From: Limnephilus marmoratus
Lineage: Eukaryota; Arthropoda; Insecta; Trichoptera; Limnephilidae
Direction of reading: 5' to 3'
NCBI GenBank assembly: GCA_917880885.1
Contig: OU862913.1
Coordinates: 40,953,460 to 41,017,459 of the forward strand
DNA: 64,000 nucleotides
Part shown: one piece after another, positions 42,201 through 52,205 of the stretch
Layout: the number at the start of each line of letters is the position of its first letter
Position numbering within the stretch: the stretch's first letter is position 1
Made by a program: the position numbers and the translations under genes
The notes under the pieces: model-generated
Told to the model about the DNA's origin: nothing
Database searches by the model: none
What the model saw: the letters and a program-made list of their open reading frames with translations, nothing else

Positions 42201-45200
42201 TTCTAAAGTATGTTGCGAGGCTGTTTGCTTCAAGAGAGGAATCAACCTTATTGTTGCTCTCTCCAGACAGAGTCCTTATGTTTTGCCAAAGTTTTCGAGG
42301 GTCCTTTTCTGTCTCAATTTGCTCACACCAAAAGTTAGATTTCTTCTGTGTGACTTCTTCCTTGTAAACTTTTTGCTTAGTAATCCAAAGCTGCCGATTG
42401 CTGGAAGTCGGGTTTTGTCTGTAAATCCTCTCAAATTTCCGCATTTCCCTCTTCTTTTGAAGACATTCATCATCGAACCATTTGCTGCAATTCCTAATGC
42501 GGCAGACCTTCTCTGTGAAAGGAGCATTTTTATCGAGTAATGCCCGTAGCGTAGAATTATATAGAGTTACTAACTCTTCTGCTTGGCTCTCGTTATACTG
42601 TTCCTTATCACAGAGAGGCGACGCTTTCAAATCACTGCAAAATGCCTCGAAGTCGAATTCTCTCCAATTTCTGGAGACAACGGATTTGAACTCTAGTTTT
42701 GGAGGATCGAAGGCAAACTCGGATGTGACGAGACGATGATCCGATAGTCCAATTTCAGTAACATTTACGCTATTTGGGGGAAACCCAACCCGGGAAATGA
42801 TTACATCAAGTGTACCCCCCGCGTCGTGAGTAGGTGAGTTCACCCACTGGTCGCAGCCGAAGTCACGTAGAATTTTGGTTAATTTTAGGGCTAAGGGATT
42901 GGTTTTCTTTTCCAAGTGAATATTTACGTCTCCCAGAATAATAACGTCGCAATTATAGTTAGAGGTGCATTCCAGGAGAGATCTAAATTCATTGAAAAAA
43001 ATTGCGGTGGCTGCACATGACCCGGGACGGTAGATGGAAATTATCACGAGGGATGCGCCATTAGCAGAAGCCTTGCAGCCGACAAACTCAAAAGTGGTAT
43101 ACACCTGACGTATCCCTATACTGTCCTTTGATTATATAAATGTCTAGATATAGCACTCGAGTGACGAAGCGCCAAAAAAAATATCCGCCAAATGTTGGCA
43201 GATAAAGCTCGGCCTGTCCGCTCAGTGGCGACACTATCGTTGTACGGTAAACACGTGTTGTGTGACATTTGAAAATGACGATTTGCGCTATAACAGTGTG
43301 CTGGAATTACATAGGACGATTGAAAACAACTAAAAATGTTACCTATCATCGGTTAGTTACCTTTAAATAACCATTTAGTTAAAGAAACAATTCAGTTTTA
43401 ATACTGTAATTTGGTCTTGGACAACGCCATTTGACGCCGTGTATTGACGCCATGTTTACAGGGTTGCCTGTTCTTCAAATTAAATTTTCCCGATAATTAT
43501 TTCGAAGTAAAAACCGATTATATTTACGGTCTTCTGCATCAAGTTAATTTAATAAGATTGGTCGAGGAAAAATATTTGGCTTTAAGATATCACTATAAGA
43601 CAAAATTGGGTAATATTAATCGGGATGTAAAATCTATACGAAAACAGTTTAAAAAACAAATTCAAAGGGAAGGTCATTAAAAATAAATAATAACTATTGA
43701 TAGCTTTAGTTTTAAAAAGTTGCATTGTCTTTTTTAGTGTGACATGTTTAGTGTGACATGTTTAGTGTGACATGTTTAGTGTGACATGTTAGTGTGGCCC
43801 GGCGATGTACTGTGTACTGTTTTGGTGGACAATAGTTCTGCATCGAATACAGAGGTTTGCAACCATGTTTCAGTTAGAGCAATAACTTCAGTATTTTGTG
43901 AAATAACATTGTGCGAAAATTCACCTATTTTCGTATTTAAACCACGAACATTTTGGTATTCAAAAGATAGTTTTAACATTTTTAGGTAGGTATAGATTTA
44001 CCTGGATGTGGGCCACCTTCTTTATTTGATGATTATAATTTTTTTTATTTAGACACAGCTATACCTGCCGGCCAGTTGGCAGCGTCTAGGAATGTATCTT
44101 TCTTATTTTCCGTATTTCTTATTTATTTGTTAAAAATAATCAAATAAAAATAAATCTCTTTTAACAATGATTTTCTTTTCATTTGTATCATTATATGTAG
44201 AAAACTATCTTACTTAAATGAATTCAAAATTAAACGAATTATAGGTCCCGCAAAATCGGAACATATTTTTTACCCACTTTTATGGGAAATACTCGGGAGC
44301 TGGTATCACTCGACACGCCTACAGTGACGTTAAGCGCTTCGTCAACAATATAAGTTACGCATATTTGTGTGCGTGTCACGCACACAAGTGTTTCAAATCT
44401 GGCCTGTTCTTTTTACCGGAATTACAGCGCAACACTATATCTAGACATTTATATAATCAAAGATACTGTCTAAGCGAATACCATTTTGCGCTACAATTGC
44501 AACTCCCCCGTGATTCGTAAAATTAATATTACTTGTGTCGGATTTTATCGGCCTTGCAGCTTCATACACCGAGAACCCACTTGACCGAAGGGTTTTGATG
44601 GAGTAGGAGTCAGCATTTTCATGCCAAGTCTCCGATAGCGCCAAAATGTGAATACCTTTGCTAGTTATCAGATCCACAATGTCTTCGTGTTTTTTGGCAA
44701 TTGATCTCGCATTCCAAGCGGCAACATTTAGAGACTTGGGCAGGCGCAAATTCCTGGTTTGTGCTAACCGCAGGTTTTTAACTAATCTAACCTTTCTCCC
44801 AGCTCTACAACCTCTTTTTCTTCCTTTCCGTTGGGGAAGAAGTACATTATTGTTATTATCATTATCACTACCATTGTCACTTAAGGGTCGTAAAGCGTAC
44901 AGTTCGTCCAAAGTATACCTAATCATGATTTACAACCTTACGACCCATTTCGAACAGTTCACACAAAAAATAAGAGGTAACCTTCGGTCATCGGTCCACC
45001 CCGGCAGAAAAACATGTGGCATACATCTGTCAGCTCACACTGCACACTGCACTGTTACAGACACTAAGTCTGTTAAAAGTTTTTGAATTAAACTATTACA
45101 TTCAAAATTTAAAACTGTCTTATCTATTAGAATTTACACTATACAACTATTTTAACATAAAAAACACAACAATTTTAATATTTCACTTATAAGGACGCAC

Positions 45201-46966
45201 TTTCAGAACTCTAGTCTATAAACTACCCCGTCAAAAGAATTAAAAACCGGGAGCCTATGCAGTTACGTGTCAGCAGCTTCTGAGCGCGGAACACTATTTA
45301 AAGATGTACAAGTTCTACTTTTTGCTGATGATCTAAAATTGTTTAAAAGAATACGAAATATATATGATTGCCTAATTTTACAAGCTAATTTAGATGAATT
45401 TTTTAAATGGTGCGAACAAAATATGTTATTTTTGAATACTGAGAAATGTCAAGTAATACGATTTTCCAGAACTCATTCTCATATTTTACATGAATATAAT
45501 TTAAATCATGTTAAATTAACACCAGTATTACAAATTCGCGACTTGGGAGTTATATTCGATTCAAACTTAACATTCACACCACATATAGATAATATAACTA
45601 ATGAGGCTTTAAAGATTCTTGGCTTCCTTTGTAGAACCCTAACTGATTTTAAGTCCTTGGATTGCATGAAAACACTCTACATTTCATTAGTTAGATGTCA
45701 AGTAGAATATAATTCACCTATTTGGTCCCCTTTCTATAAAGTACACTCTAACAAAATAGAACGAGTTCAACACAAATTTCTTAGGAACTTAAATTTCAAA
45801 CTCAAAATTCCAATAGAAAACATTAATTATTTAAGTTTAATGAATCGACTAAATTTAATTACGCTGTCTGACAGAAGAATCACTTCAGACCTAATTTTGT
45901 TGTACAGAATTATGAACAATCTAATTGACAGCCCTGCCATCGTTGCTACTATTAAACACCAAAAACTGCGACTGCCCTGCTATAGTAAAAACAGACCAAA
46001 TAAAATATCTAGGAATCATAATTGACCATAATCTCAAATGGGCACATCATATAAATCATATCACCAATAAACTCCTCAAAACAATACATCTTTTCCTAAA
46101 CATAAGAAACATATACAAACTAAAACAAATGAAAACAGTATATTTTGCACTCTGCCAATCTATAATAGAATATGGAATCATTGTTTGGGGAGGAGCAACA
46201 AACTGAGCTATTGTTCATTTGGAAACCACACAGAGAACCATCTTAAAGATTATACTAAAAAACACAGAATGACTGACACAGACCAAATATTCAACATGTT
46301 CGACGGACTTGATATACGACAATTATACATAAAAACACTTCTTAACTATATCTTTGACCAAAAACACAAACTCCAACAAACACAAACCATTAATAGACCA
46401 GATAGACAAGCATACATACAACTTAAAAACACCGACGATAAACACAAGCTTTGGACAAAGACATCACAAATACCAGACAATAAAAGCATTCAACCATCTT
46501 TCACTCGATTTAAAAAAAGAAGAAAACAAAAAACAATTCACACTCAAAATTAAAAGATGGATTAAAGAACAAAAAAGGCAACATTACAAAAAAATCACAA
46601 CATAAAAAAATAAAAACACATAGACATAAACACCATTGCAATACTCACTAATATATAAAACCCTTTTAATTTCACTATCGGTTTATATGTATCTATCCTA
46701 TTTATATAGTTTTATTTTATTGTTTAATTTTAGTGTTATTTTACTCTATTTTATATTGCTCTATTTTACTTTCTTTTAATTCTCATATGTTAGTATTGAG
46801 TTTCTTTTTTCTTTAGTTTTTATTTTATATGTATCTTAAATTAATAAAAAAAAAAAAAAAATCATATCAAACTGTAAAATGAGGTCCTCAGCACGGGTAA
46901 AGCACCCAGTGAGGCCCACATTAGTCAAATATGTAACACACATGTATAAATCAGGTGAATCAATAA

Positions 46967-47018
<52 letters not shown>

Positions 47019-49102
47019 AAAAACTTCATGTACCGACAAGGGATACTAGACAAAATATAACATTCTTTTGCAACACATACACAACTAACTAACAATCACA
47101 CTCACTTACCAATAGGATGCATTATTTAGGCAACAAGTTTGGTGGTATTGTAGATGTATTCGCTGATTCCCTTTACATTCTAAAATGCAATTTAGACCAA
47201 CACTATGTGGAATCCTACAAATTATTGTAACATGGGTATAATATATTTAACGATTTGATTTGTTATTTTAATGTTTATATTATATTTTGTTCTATGTTAT
47301 TGTTAAATATTACATTGTTTAAAATATTTCACGGTTTTCCACAAGATCATACGAGTGGTTTTTTTTCTTTAAAAACTACTTGTATATTCTTAAAAGTTTT
47401 TCACTTTTATAACATTTGGTATAAATTCTATGTATGTGTAATCCTAGATATCTTAAATATTATTTTCTAATCTATGTAAAAGCCTCTACGGGCGTATAAC
47501 AACAATAAATAAATAAAAAAACAACAACAAAAAATGTGTTGTGTAACTTAAATTGAAAGATGCAAATGGCTGCTTTCAGCAGCCTACACCAAAAGTGCTC
47601 GCGGGCCGCATTTTCTCCACCCCTGGTTTAAGTAAACAATTCATTCTCTGCTAATCTTAGCGTTTTTTGCTATTTCATGGTCCTTACTTACACTTATATG
47701 TCTTAATCGGCTTTATGCTTCCAATTTTTCAGAAGGATTCCTGAAGAAGCATCCTAAGGAAAGGGAGTTTTCTTGCCCTCATTGTGACTATTCCTGCTCT
47801 CGTAAGTCGACGTCAGAAATCCACCTGCGCACCCATACTAAAGAAGAACCTTTTTCTTCTGCCGATTTCCACTATTCATGTTCTAGAAAGCAAGATTTAA
47901 AGAGACACATATTAACGCACAGTAAAGAAAAACCTTTTTTATGCCCCGATTGCAATTATTCATGTACTACAAAGCAAAATTTAAAAGTTCATGTGTCTAC
48001 GCACAGTGGAGAAAAACCTTTTTCGTGTACCGACTGCAACTATTCATGTTCTACAAAGCAAAATTTAAAAGGGCACATGTTTACCCATAGTAGAGAAAAA
48101 CCTTTTTCGTGTTCCTATTGCCACTATTCATGTTCTAGAAAACAAGATTTAAAGAGACACATGCTTACGCACAGTAAAGAAAAACCTTTTTCATGTCCCG
48201 ACTGCAATTATTCATGTACTACAAAGCAACATTTAAAATCGCACATGTTTACCCACAGTGGAGAAAAACCTTTTTCGTGTTCCGATTGCCACTATTCATG
48301 TTCTAGAAAGCAAGATTTAAAGACACATATGCTTACGCACAGTAAAGAAAAACCTTTTTCATGTCCCGACTGCAATTATTCATGTACTACAAAGCAACAT
48401 TTAAAAGTGCACATGTTTATACACAGTGGAGAAAAACCTTTTTCATGTCCCAACTGCAATTATTCATGTTCTACAAAGGAACTTTTAAAATGGCACATGA
48501 TTACGCACAGTGGAGAGAAACCTTTTTCATGTTCCGACTGCAACTATTCCTGTTCCGCAAAAGGTAATCTGAAAGTTCACATGTTTTCCCATAGTGGAGA
48601 AAAACCTTTTTCCTGTCCCGACTGCAATTATTCATGTATTACAAAGCAACATTTAAAATTGCACATGTTTACCCACAGTGGAGAAAAACCTTTTTCGTGT
48701 ACCGATTGCCACTATTCATGTTCTAGAAAGCAAAATTTAAAGACACACATGCTTACACACAGTAAAGAAAGATCTTTTTCATGTCCCGAATGCAATTATT
48801 CATGTACTCAAAAGCAACATTTAAAAGGGCACATGTTTACCCATACTGGAGAAAAACCTTTTTCGTGTTCCTATTGTCACTATTCATGTTCTAGAAAACA
48901 AGATTTAAAGAGACACATGCTTACGCACAGTAAAGAAAAACCTTTTTCATGTCCCGACTGCAATTATACATGTACTACAAAGCAACATTTAAAAGTACAC
49001 ATGTTTACTCACAGTGGAGAAAAACCTTTTTCATGTCCCTACTGCAATTATTCATGTTCTACAAAGCAACATTTAAAACGTCACATGTTTACGCATAGTT
49101 GA
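36122..49102 (+). CDS. C2H2 zinc-finger protein gene B, 554 aa, 3 exons
   Basis: Join 36122-36263, 39523-39675 and 47733-49102: 1665 nt, exactly 555 codons, with consensus borders and no internal stop. Residues 1-98 are acidic, with two related modules carrying IKVE/VKEE and IKAE/VKKE (SUMO-consensus-like). Residues 99-554 hold 16 fingers; the second has lost both zinc Cys (FSSADF). Linkers are (S/T)(G/K)EKPF. It presumably binds DNA or RNA in the nucleus; the target is unknown. The introns are stuffed with transposons (3.3 kb and 8.1 kb), yet splice sites stay intact. The stop at 49100 replaces a Gly codon of a linker, and degenerate fingers continue beyond it. No ortholog symbol is recognised. 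Confidence 0.75.
36367..36785 (+). mobile_element. tRNA-derived SINE, uninterrupted (copy B)
   Basis: Head GGCCGGTGTAGTCCAGTGGT to GTGGCA (36438), with B-box GGATCGAATCC. A ~345-bp body follows with TTCAGCCTCACAACATACCC and the palindromic CCCCAATTGGGG. It lies in intron 1 of gene B. Confidence 0.75.
36786..37047. other. intron 1 of gene B, conserved non-coding
   Basis: Matches copy A on both sides of the 4651-6077 insertion and thus gives the empty site of that element. It ends at the TTA target of the next element. Confidence 0.6.
37048..39417. mobile_element. 2370-bp TTA-flanked element carrying a zinc-finger array
   Basis: Copy A has a single TTA at 6179-6181, where here TTA (37045-37047), 2370 bp and TTA (39418-39420) follow. 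Ends GGGAGCGTTCAAGTATTACG and, inverted, GGGGCCGTTCAAGTATTACG form ~25-bp TIRs. Each end is itself MITE-like: the TIR, a C-run, a GTAACGCGCCGTAACG block in the same orientation at both ends, another C-run, then an inverted GCGTTACGTAAC. A 3-bp TTA duplication with GGG ends fits PIF/Harbinger. No transposase is seen. The cargo is a broken finger array (37510-38830) and host-like flanks. Confidence 0.8.
37510..38830 (+). pseudogene. broken C2H2 finger array inside the TTA element
   Basis: Fingers such as KPFSCPDCNYSCPLKRYLRS, KPFSCPDCEYSCATQRYPKV and KPFTCPECDYSGATKQYLKI run across three frames with many indels and stops (open pieces at 37616-37822, 37868-38194, 38446-38784). Two tandem blocks of about 580-650 bp are evident, one from about 37540 and one from about 38200. 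They share the order HRR, CNY, EYS/DYS, KE(L/I)LRNH, FYC. It resembles genes A and B more than gene C (CNYSC core) but is not a recent copy of either. Confidence 0.8.
39523..39675 (+). CDS. gene B exon 2 (N-terminal acidic module 2)
   Basis: TTCTACAG acceptor to 39522, GTAAAT donor at 39676, 153 nt, phase 1 on both sides. Encodes SSYLETVSIKAEPGPREE and DVKKECSERSERFSQIAG. Differs from gene A exon 2 by a few substitutions only. Confidence 0.8.
40523..42110 (-). pseudogene. reverse transcriptase of the minus LINE
   Basis: Open from about 42110 to 40523 on minus: [73 protein letters not shown], catalytic YADDRFIF (the Asp pair is present), KFLGFTIDNSLSLDSQI and a CR1/L2-type tail. A single-base shift near 42105 separates it from the endonuclease frame; otherwise it is intact. 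It may be young. Confidence 0.8.
42076..43104 (-). pseudogene. endonuclease of the minus LINE (downstream part)
   Basis: Minus frame: ASLVIISIYRPGSCAATAIF, CDVIILGDVNIHLEKKTN, GGTLDVIISRVGFP, GLSDHRLVTSEFAF. These are the YRP, GDxN, LD and SDH motifs of LINE endonucleases, followed by a basic linker. The upstream part, with ALSETWHENADSY, is at 44441-44926, beyond the inserted P-type transposon. Confidence 0.8.
43126..44462. mobile_element. P-type DNA transposon, 1337 bp, non-autonomous
   Basis: Perfect 28-bp TIRs (beginning CTTTGATTATATAAATGTCT) and a perfect 8-bp TSD ATACTGTC (43118-43125 / 44463-44470). It splits the LINE endonuclease frame, whose halves join exactly when it is removed. 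On plus at 43275-43376, MTICAITVCWNYIGRLKTTK with a later YHR resembles the start of a THAP domain, as in P-element transposases. The rest of a transposase is absent. A tract of four GTGACATGTTTA repeats is at 43738-43790. Confidence 0.8.
43782..43985 (-). pseudogene. LINE endonuclease fragment inside the P-type element
   Basis: Minus frame: LKLSFEYQNVRGLNTKIGEF, VIALTETWLQTSVFD. This is the N-terminal endonuclease signature (NVRGLNTK, TETWL) of a jockey-type LINE different from its surroundings. It is either captured cargo or a truncated insertion. Confidence 0.65.
44441..44926 (-). pseudogene. N-terminal part of the minus LINE ORF2
   Basis: Minus frame from about 44926: basic segment GRKRGCRAGRKVRLVKN, then SLNVAAWNARSIAKKHEDIV, ILALSETWHENADSYSIKTL, NHGGVAIVAQNGIRLDSI. 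This is the first half of the endonuclease. The last eight or so residues (FDYINV) come from the P-type transposon TIR. Confidence 0.75.
45950..46862 (+). mobile_element. third LINE 3' part in the nest
   Basis: From about 45955 the reading changes to another LINE: DQIKYLGIIIDHNLKWAHHI, SIIEYGIIVWGGATN, then a tail of short frames to 46603 and a poly(A) run at 46848-46861. It is 5'-truncated within the RT thumb and fused in sense to the outer LINE. Confidence 0.7.
46863..47525. other. outer LINE 3' UTR with (AT)n tract
   Basis: Contains an (AT)n microsatellite at about 46975-47001 followed by poly(T), then AT-rich UTR of the outer LINE ending in AATAAATAAATAAAAAAACA. Confidence 0.55.
47526..47732. 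other. 3' part of gene B intron 2
   Basis: Matches 6757-6952 of copy A and ends in the CCAATTTTTCAG acceptor. Confidence 0.6.
47733..49102 (+). CDS. gene B exon 3 (16-finger exon)
   Basis: Begins after TTTTTCAG at 47732, completing the phase-1 codon, and is open for 456 codons to TGA at 49100-49102. Finger 1 (CPHCDYSCSRKSTSEIH) has the family's oldest form. Finger 2 lacks zinc Cys. Fingers 3-16 keep C-x2-C-x12-H-x3-H. SxCHYSCSRKQDLK and PDCNYSCTTKQHLK forms alternate. Confidence 0.8.
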
Positions 49103-49660
49103 GAAAAACCTTTTTCGTGTTCCGATTGCCACTATTCATGTTGTAGAAAGCAAGATTTAAAGAGACACATGCTTACGCACAGTAAATAAAAACCTTTTTC
49201 ATGTCCCGACTGCAATTATTCGTGTACGACAAAGCAGCATTTAAAAGTGCACATGATTACGCACAGTGGAGAGAAACCTTTTTCATGTTCCGACTGCAAC
49301 TATTCCTGTTCCACAAAAGGTAATCTAAAAGTTCATATGTTTTCCCATAGTTGAAAAAAACCTTTTTCGTGTCCCGCTTGCCATTATTCATCTTCTTGAA
49401 AGAGAAATCTAAACTGACACATGTTTACCCACATTGCAGAAAAACTTTTTTCATGCCCCGAATTCAACTATACATGTTCTACAAAGGCAAATCTAGAAAA
49501 ATAGGTGCTTAACCACAATGAAGTAAAACCTTTTTCATGAGCCGACTGCAACTATTCATGTTCATCAAAGTAACATCTTGAGGGACACGTGTTTATTCAC
49601 GTTGGATAAAAACATTTTTCCTGTCCTAAATGAAATATTTCATCATCTCAAAAGTCATTC
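49103..49660 (+). pseudogene. fossil fingers downstream of the gene B stop
   Basis: In the same frame, about seven more fingers (KPFSCSDCHYSCCRKQDLKR, KPFSCPDCNYSCTTKQHLKV and so on) continue with linkers, but with stops at about 49187, 49352, 49397, 49415 and beyond. Decay increases to the right: the first two fingers are almost perfect and the last ones have lost Cys or His. This shows the ancestral protein was longer. Confidence 0.85.
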
Positions 49661-50097
49661 CAAAACCTATTCCTTGTATAACTATCCAACTTCGGTAATG
49701 TTTTCCTTGCCAAGACACATGTGAACTCATTAACAGAATAACTTAAAACTATTTTACTCTCGGTAATAGAGATCTGACGTTACACCAGGCAATTTTCGTT
49801 ATCAAAACTAAAATTGGCGGAAGCTATTGAATCTCTAGAATCTGAATCTTATAAAACTTCTTTCCTCCTTTTGTTGACATGAATAATGTTTATTTTTTAG
49901 AATAATTTCTTGAAGATAATTATTATGAATTTAATATTTAATCATTGAAGCGGAAAATGATATTATTCAATCTAAATTTAACAGAAATAAAAAGGTAACG
50001 GTCGCAACTAGGGATCGAACCTAGGACTTCTGTCTTTTTATCTTTCTCATTTTTTTATATTAGCTACAAAAAGCAGGCCCTGTGGAAATTTTTCCTC
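49661..50097. other. 3' flank of gene B
   Basis: Matches 9015-9470. Contains AATAAA at 49986 as a candidate poly(A) signal. It lacks the 7-kb LINE present in copy A. Confidence 0.55.
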
Positions 50098-50828
50098 GTG
50101 GTCTATGTCACCCCGAGGGATACTGTGTGGGGGAGGGGTCTTTTTAAGAAAGGAAGTAATAAGTTATGGGATGGAAAAGGTATGAGGGTGGGTAGAAATC
50201 TGGGGGTCAGTGTACCCATGAATGACAGATGTTTGTATCCATTCTTCCCACTGCGGTGCATGGCGATGGTTCCAGAAGGTCCGGCTGGAGAGGTCAAAGG
50301 GTCTCTCCCTCACTCGGTCTCTCACGATTTGGCCTGCCACGTAATGTGGGCAGATGCATCCGCACACCCAAAGGTGGGCAGACGCATCCGCCGATATGAC
50401 GAACCTAACCCCCATGAATCCGGGCATCCCTGCTAAGTAACCAAACGTGACGAACCACTTGAGGTGACCTGTGGTTATCCAATAAATCGTTCCCTTTTAA
50501 TTTAAATAATTATCAATATTATCCCTAATTAATTCCATTTTTATATTTAACTTTATGCGTAAAATCTCTAATTATAATATTTAATTAAATTAAGACAGTA
50601 TTAGCAAAACTCTACTCGTGGCGCAAATATCTTTTTCTTATTTTTCTGTCTCCAGATATTCGATTGAGTTTTGCTAATATTGTCTTCATTTAATTAAATT
50701 CCATTTTTAACTCTTATTTGAAAATGTTTTTCCCGAATATATTTTTATTTCTTGGGTAGTTTCTTGGATACCTATGCGATATAATTTTATTGATATGGGA
50801 CACCGATTGGCTTTTCCAAGTTCAGAAT
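50098..50828 (+). other. duplicated block, copy B of 16545-17271
   Basis: Includes the short conserved open frame (50098-50436) ending RRYDEPNPHESGHPC. The product is not recognised; possibly repeat-derived. Confidence 0.4.
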
Positions 50829-51252
50829 TTTTTTTTATTTATTGTAATATAAAAAAATATGAGTTACATAATATACACATATATTTTACAAAATATAAAA
50901 TTAGAGGTCGTTTCTGGTCATGTATACCTTATCAGAAAAGAGAGGCTCTTGTGCCTGATAAGGGAGCCACGATTCTTACATGAGTTGTAAGTTATAATCT
51001 GTTTTGTATAAAATATTTACTTTTTATTGTAAGTTTTTTTTGAAACATTGTTTTATTTTATTTATTTGTTCTGATTGGTTGATGATGCAGCGCAATTCAG
51101 AAGGGAGGTTATTATAGTTTTTTATGGCTTGGAAAATATAATGATTTTGCATTTGAGTTGTTTTAAAATTAGGTGTAATACATTGGTTTCCGTTTCTCAT
51201 TAGTTTGTAAAATTCTTGATATTCTGTGTTATTTTTTTCTTTACACATTTTT
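50829..51252 (-). mobile_element. LINE 3' fragment, private to copy B
   Basis: TSD AGAAT at 50824-50828 and 51253-51257; copy A has one AGAAT at 17267. It has a poly(T) start and a minus frame, FYKLMRNGNQCITPNFKTTQ, AIKNYNNLPSEL, FKKNL, a LINE C-terminus. Confidence 0.85.
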
Positions 51253-51621
51253 AGAATGAATATATAATTAATAATTATTGAAAAGCAGGTCCTGAGTTCA
51301 ATCCTCAATTACAACCGCTACCTATCTTTTATTTTCGGTATCTTTATGTTTACTTATCGTGTTTTGTTTTCGAAATGAAAAAGTCATTTTTTTTAAATAT
51401 AATTTTTACCACTTCGCGTACAAAAATATGCTTGAATACTGATCAGCAAATTCTAAATACTTCTGAACTGACTGTTGAAGTATCACTTTGTTCACAATGG
51501 AATGTTGTTAAGTAGATTGTAAGTGAATCAATTATGCCTCTTTTTAAAATAAAATAAACTTGACATGTTCGCAGAATATATTTATTTTTCCTTGTTTATT
51601 TACTTACTTGTTTGTAATAAA

Positions 51622-52205
51622 AGCCTCGATTACATCGAGCGAGTTTACAAGCTACTAGCCGGCAAGTTTAAGAGCGGGCCAATCTGTGAGTGAGATTTTC
51701 TTTATGACACGCAAACTGTCCACCCGCTCAGTAGCGAGCTAGCTAGCGAATTGAAACCATGTGTTGCTATCTTTTCTGGGTGTTCTAGCGTTAAAAATGA
51801 AGTGGAACATAAATCATATCCGTTTTGCTTTCCTTTTTAACTACTTTTTGATAACATGGGCTAAAATAACGACTCCCGCGTGAACTGATTCTGTCGACAT
51901 TTTGTAGAAAACTGAGCTCGCAGCTAGCGCCACACGCTAGCGAGAAACTAGAATAACGACTCCCGCGCCAACTAATTCTGTCAGCTGTTTGACAGTCACG
52001 AAATCAGCTGTTGGCGGGCCGCCATCTTGTTGTGCCACAAGACGGCGGCCGAGTAGCGAGCAAAGTGTACCCCCTTTCAACTTTTTTCGTAGATTGTTCA
52101 CAATCTACTGGTTAGCTAATAAAATGATTACACTGGGCGAGTTTACCAGCAGACAGTGAATTCGCCGGCTAGTAACTTGTCAACTCTCTCAATGTCATCG
52201 AGGCT
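51622..52205. mobile_element. MITE with AGCCTCGAT ends (copy B)
   Basis: Counterpart of 17630-18213 with the same ~45-bp inverted ends. Small indels occur around the doubled CTAAAATAACGACTCCCGCG block. Confidence 0.75.

Larger units (their letters stand above)
40096..45294 (-). mobile_element. CR1/L2-type LINE, minus strand, nearly complete
   Basis: Inserted into the outer LINE between codons of NIF|KDV with a perfect 7-bp TSD TATTTAA (40089-40095 / 45295-45301). The 3' end has a TATATAGCGC word and a (TTA)n tail, as in L2-like elements. Read on minus: an N-terminal basic/Asn-rich segment (44926), endonuclease, RT, and C-terminal LHWLRCPERIEFKICLMTFK. It is disrupted by a P-type transposon at 43126-44462. 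Confidence 0.8.
39982..47525 (+). mobile_element. LINE nest in gene B intron 2 (outer LINE)
   Basis: Copy A is empty at about 6755. The outer plus-strand LINE begins with ISGVPQGSHLGPIFFLIFIN (40018), is interrupted by a second LINE at 40096-45294, then resumes DVQVLLFADDLKLFKRI (45302) through FLNTEKCQVIRF, DLGVIFDSNLTF and ALKILGFLCRTL to about 45960. A third LINE part follows. The 3' end is at about 47050-47525 (AAAGCCTCTACGGGCGTATA, then AATAAATAAATAAAAA). It is 5'-truncated and inactive. Confidence 0.75.

Noticed and set aside
44658..45086. 142-codon plus-strand frame
   Set aside because: Antisense of the LINE ORF2 N-terminus, which has clear endonuclease motifs on minus.
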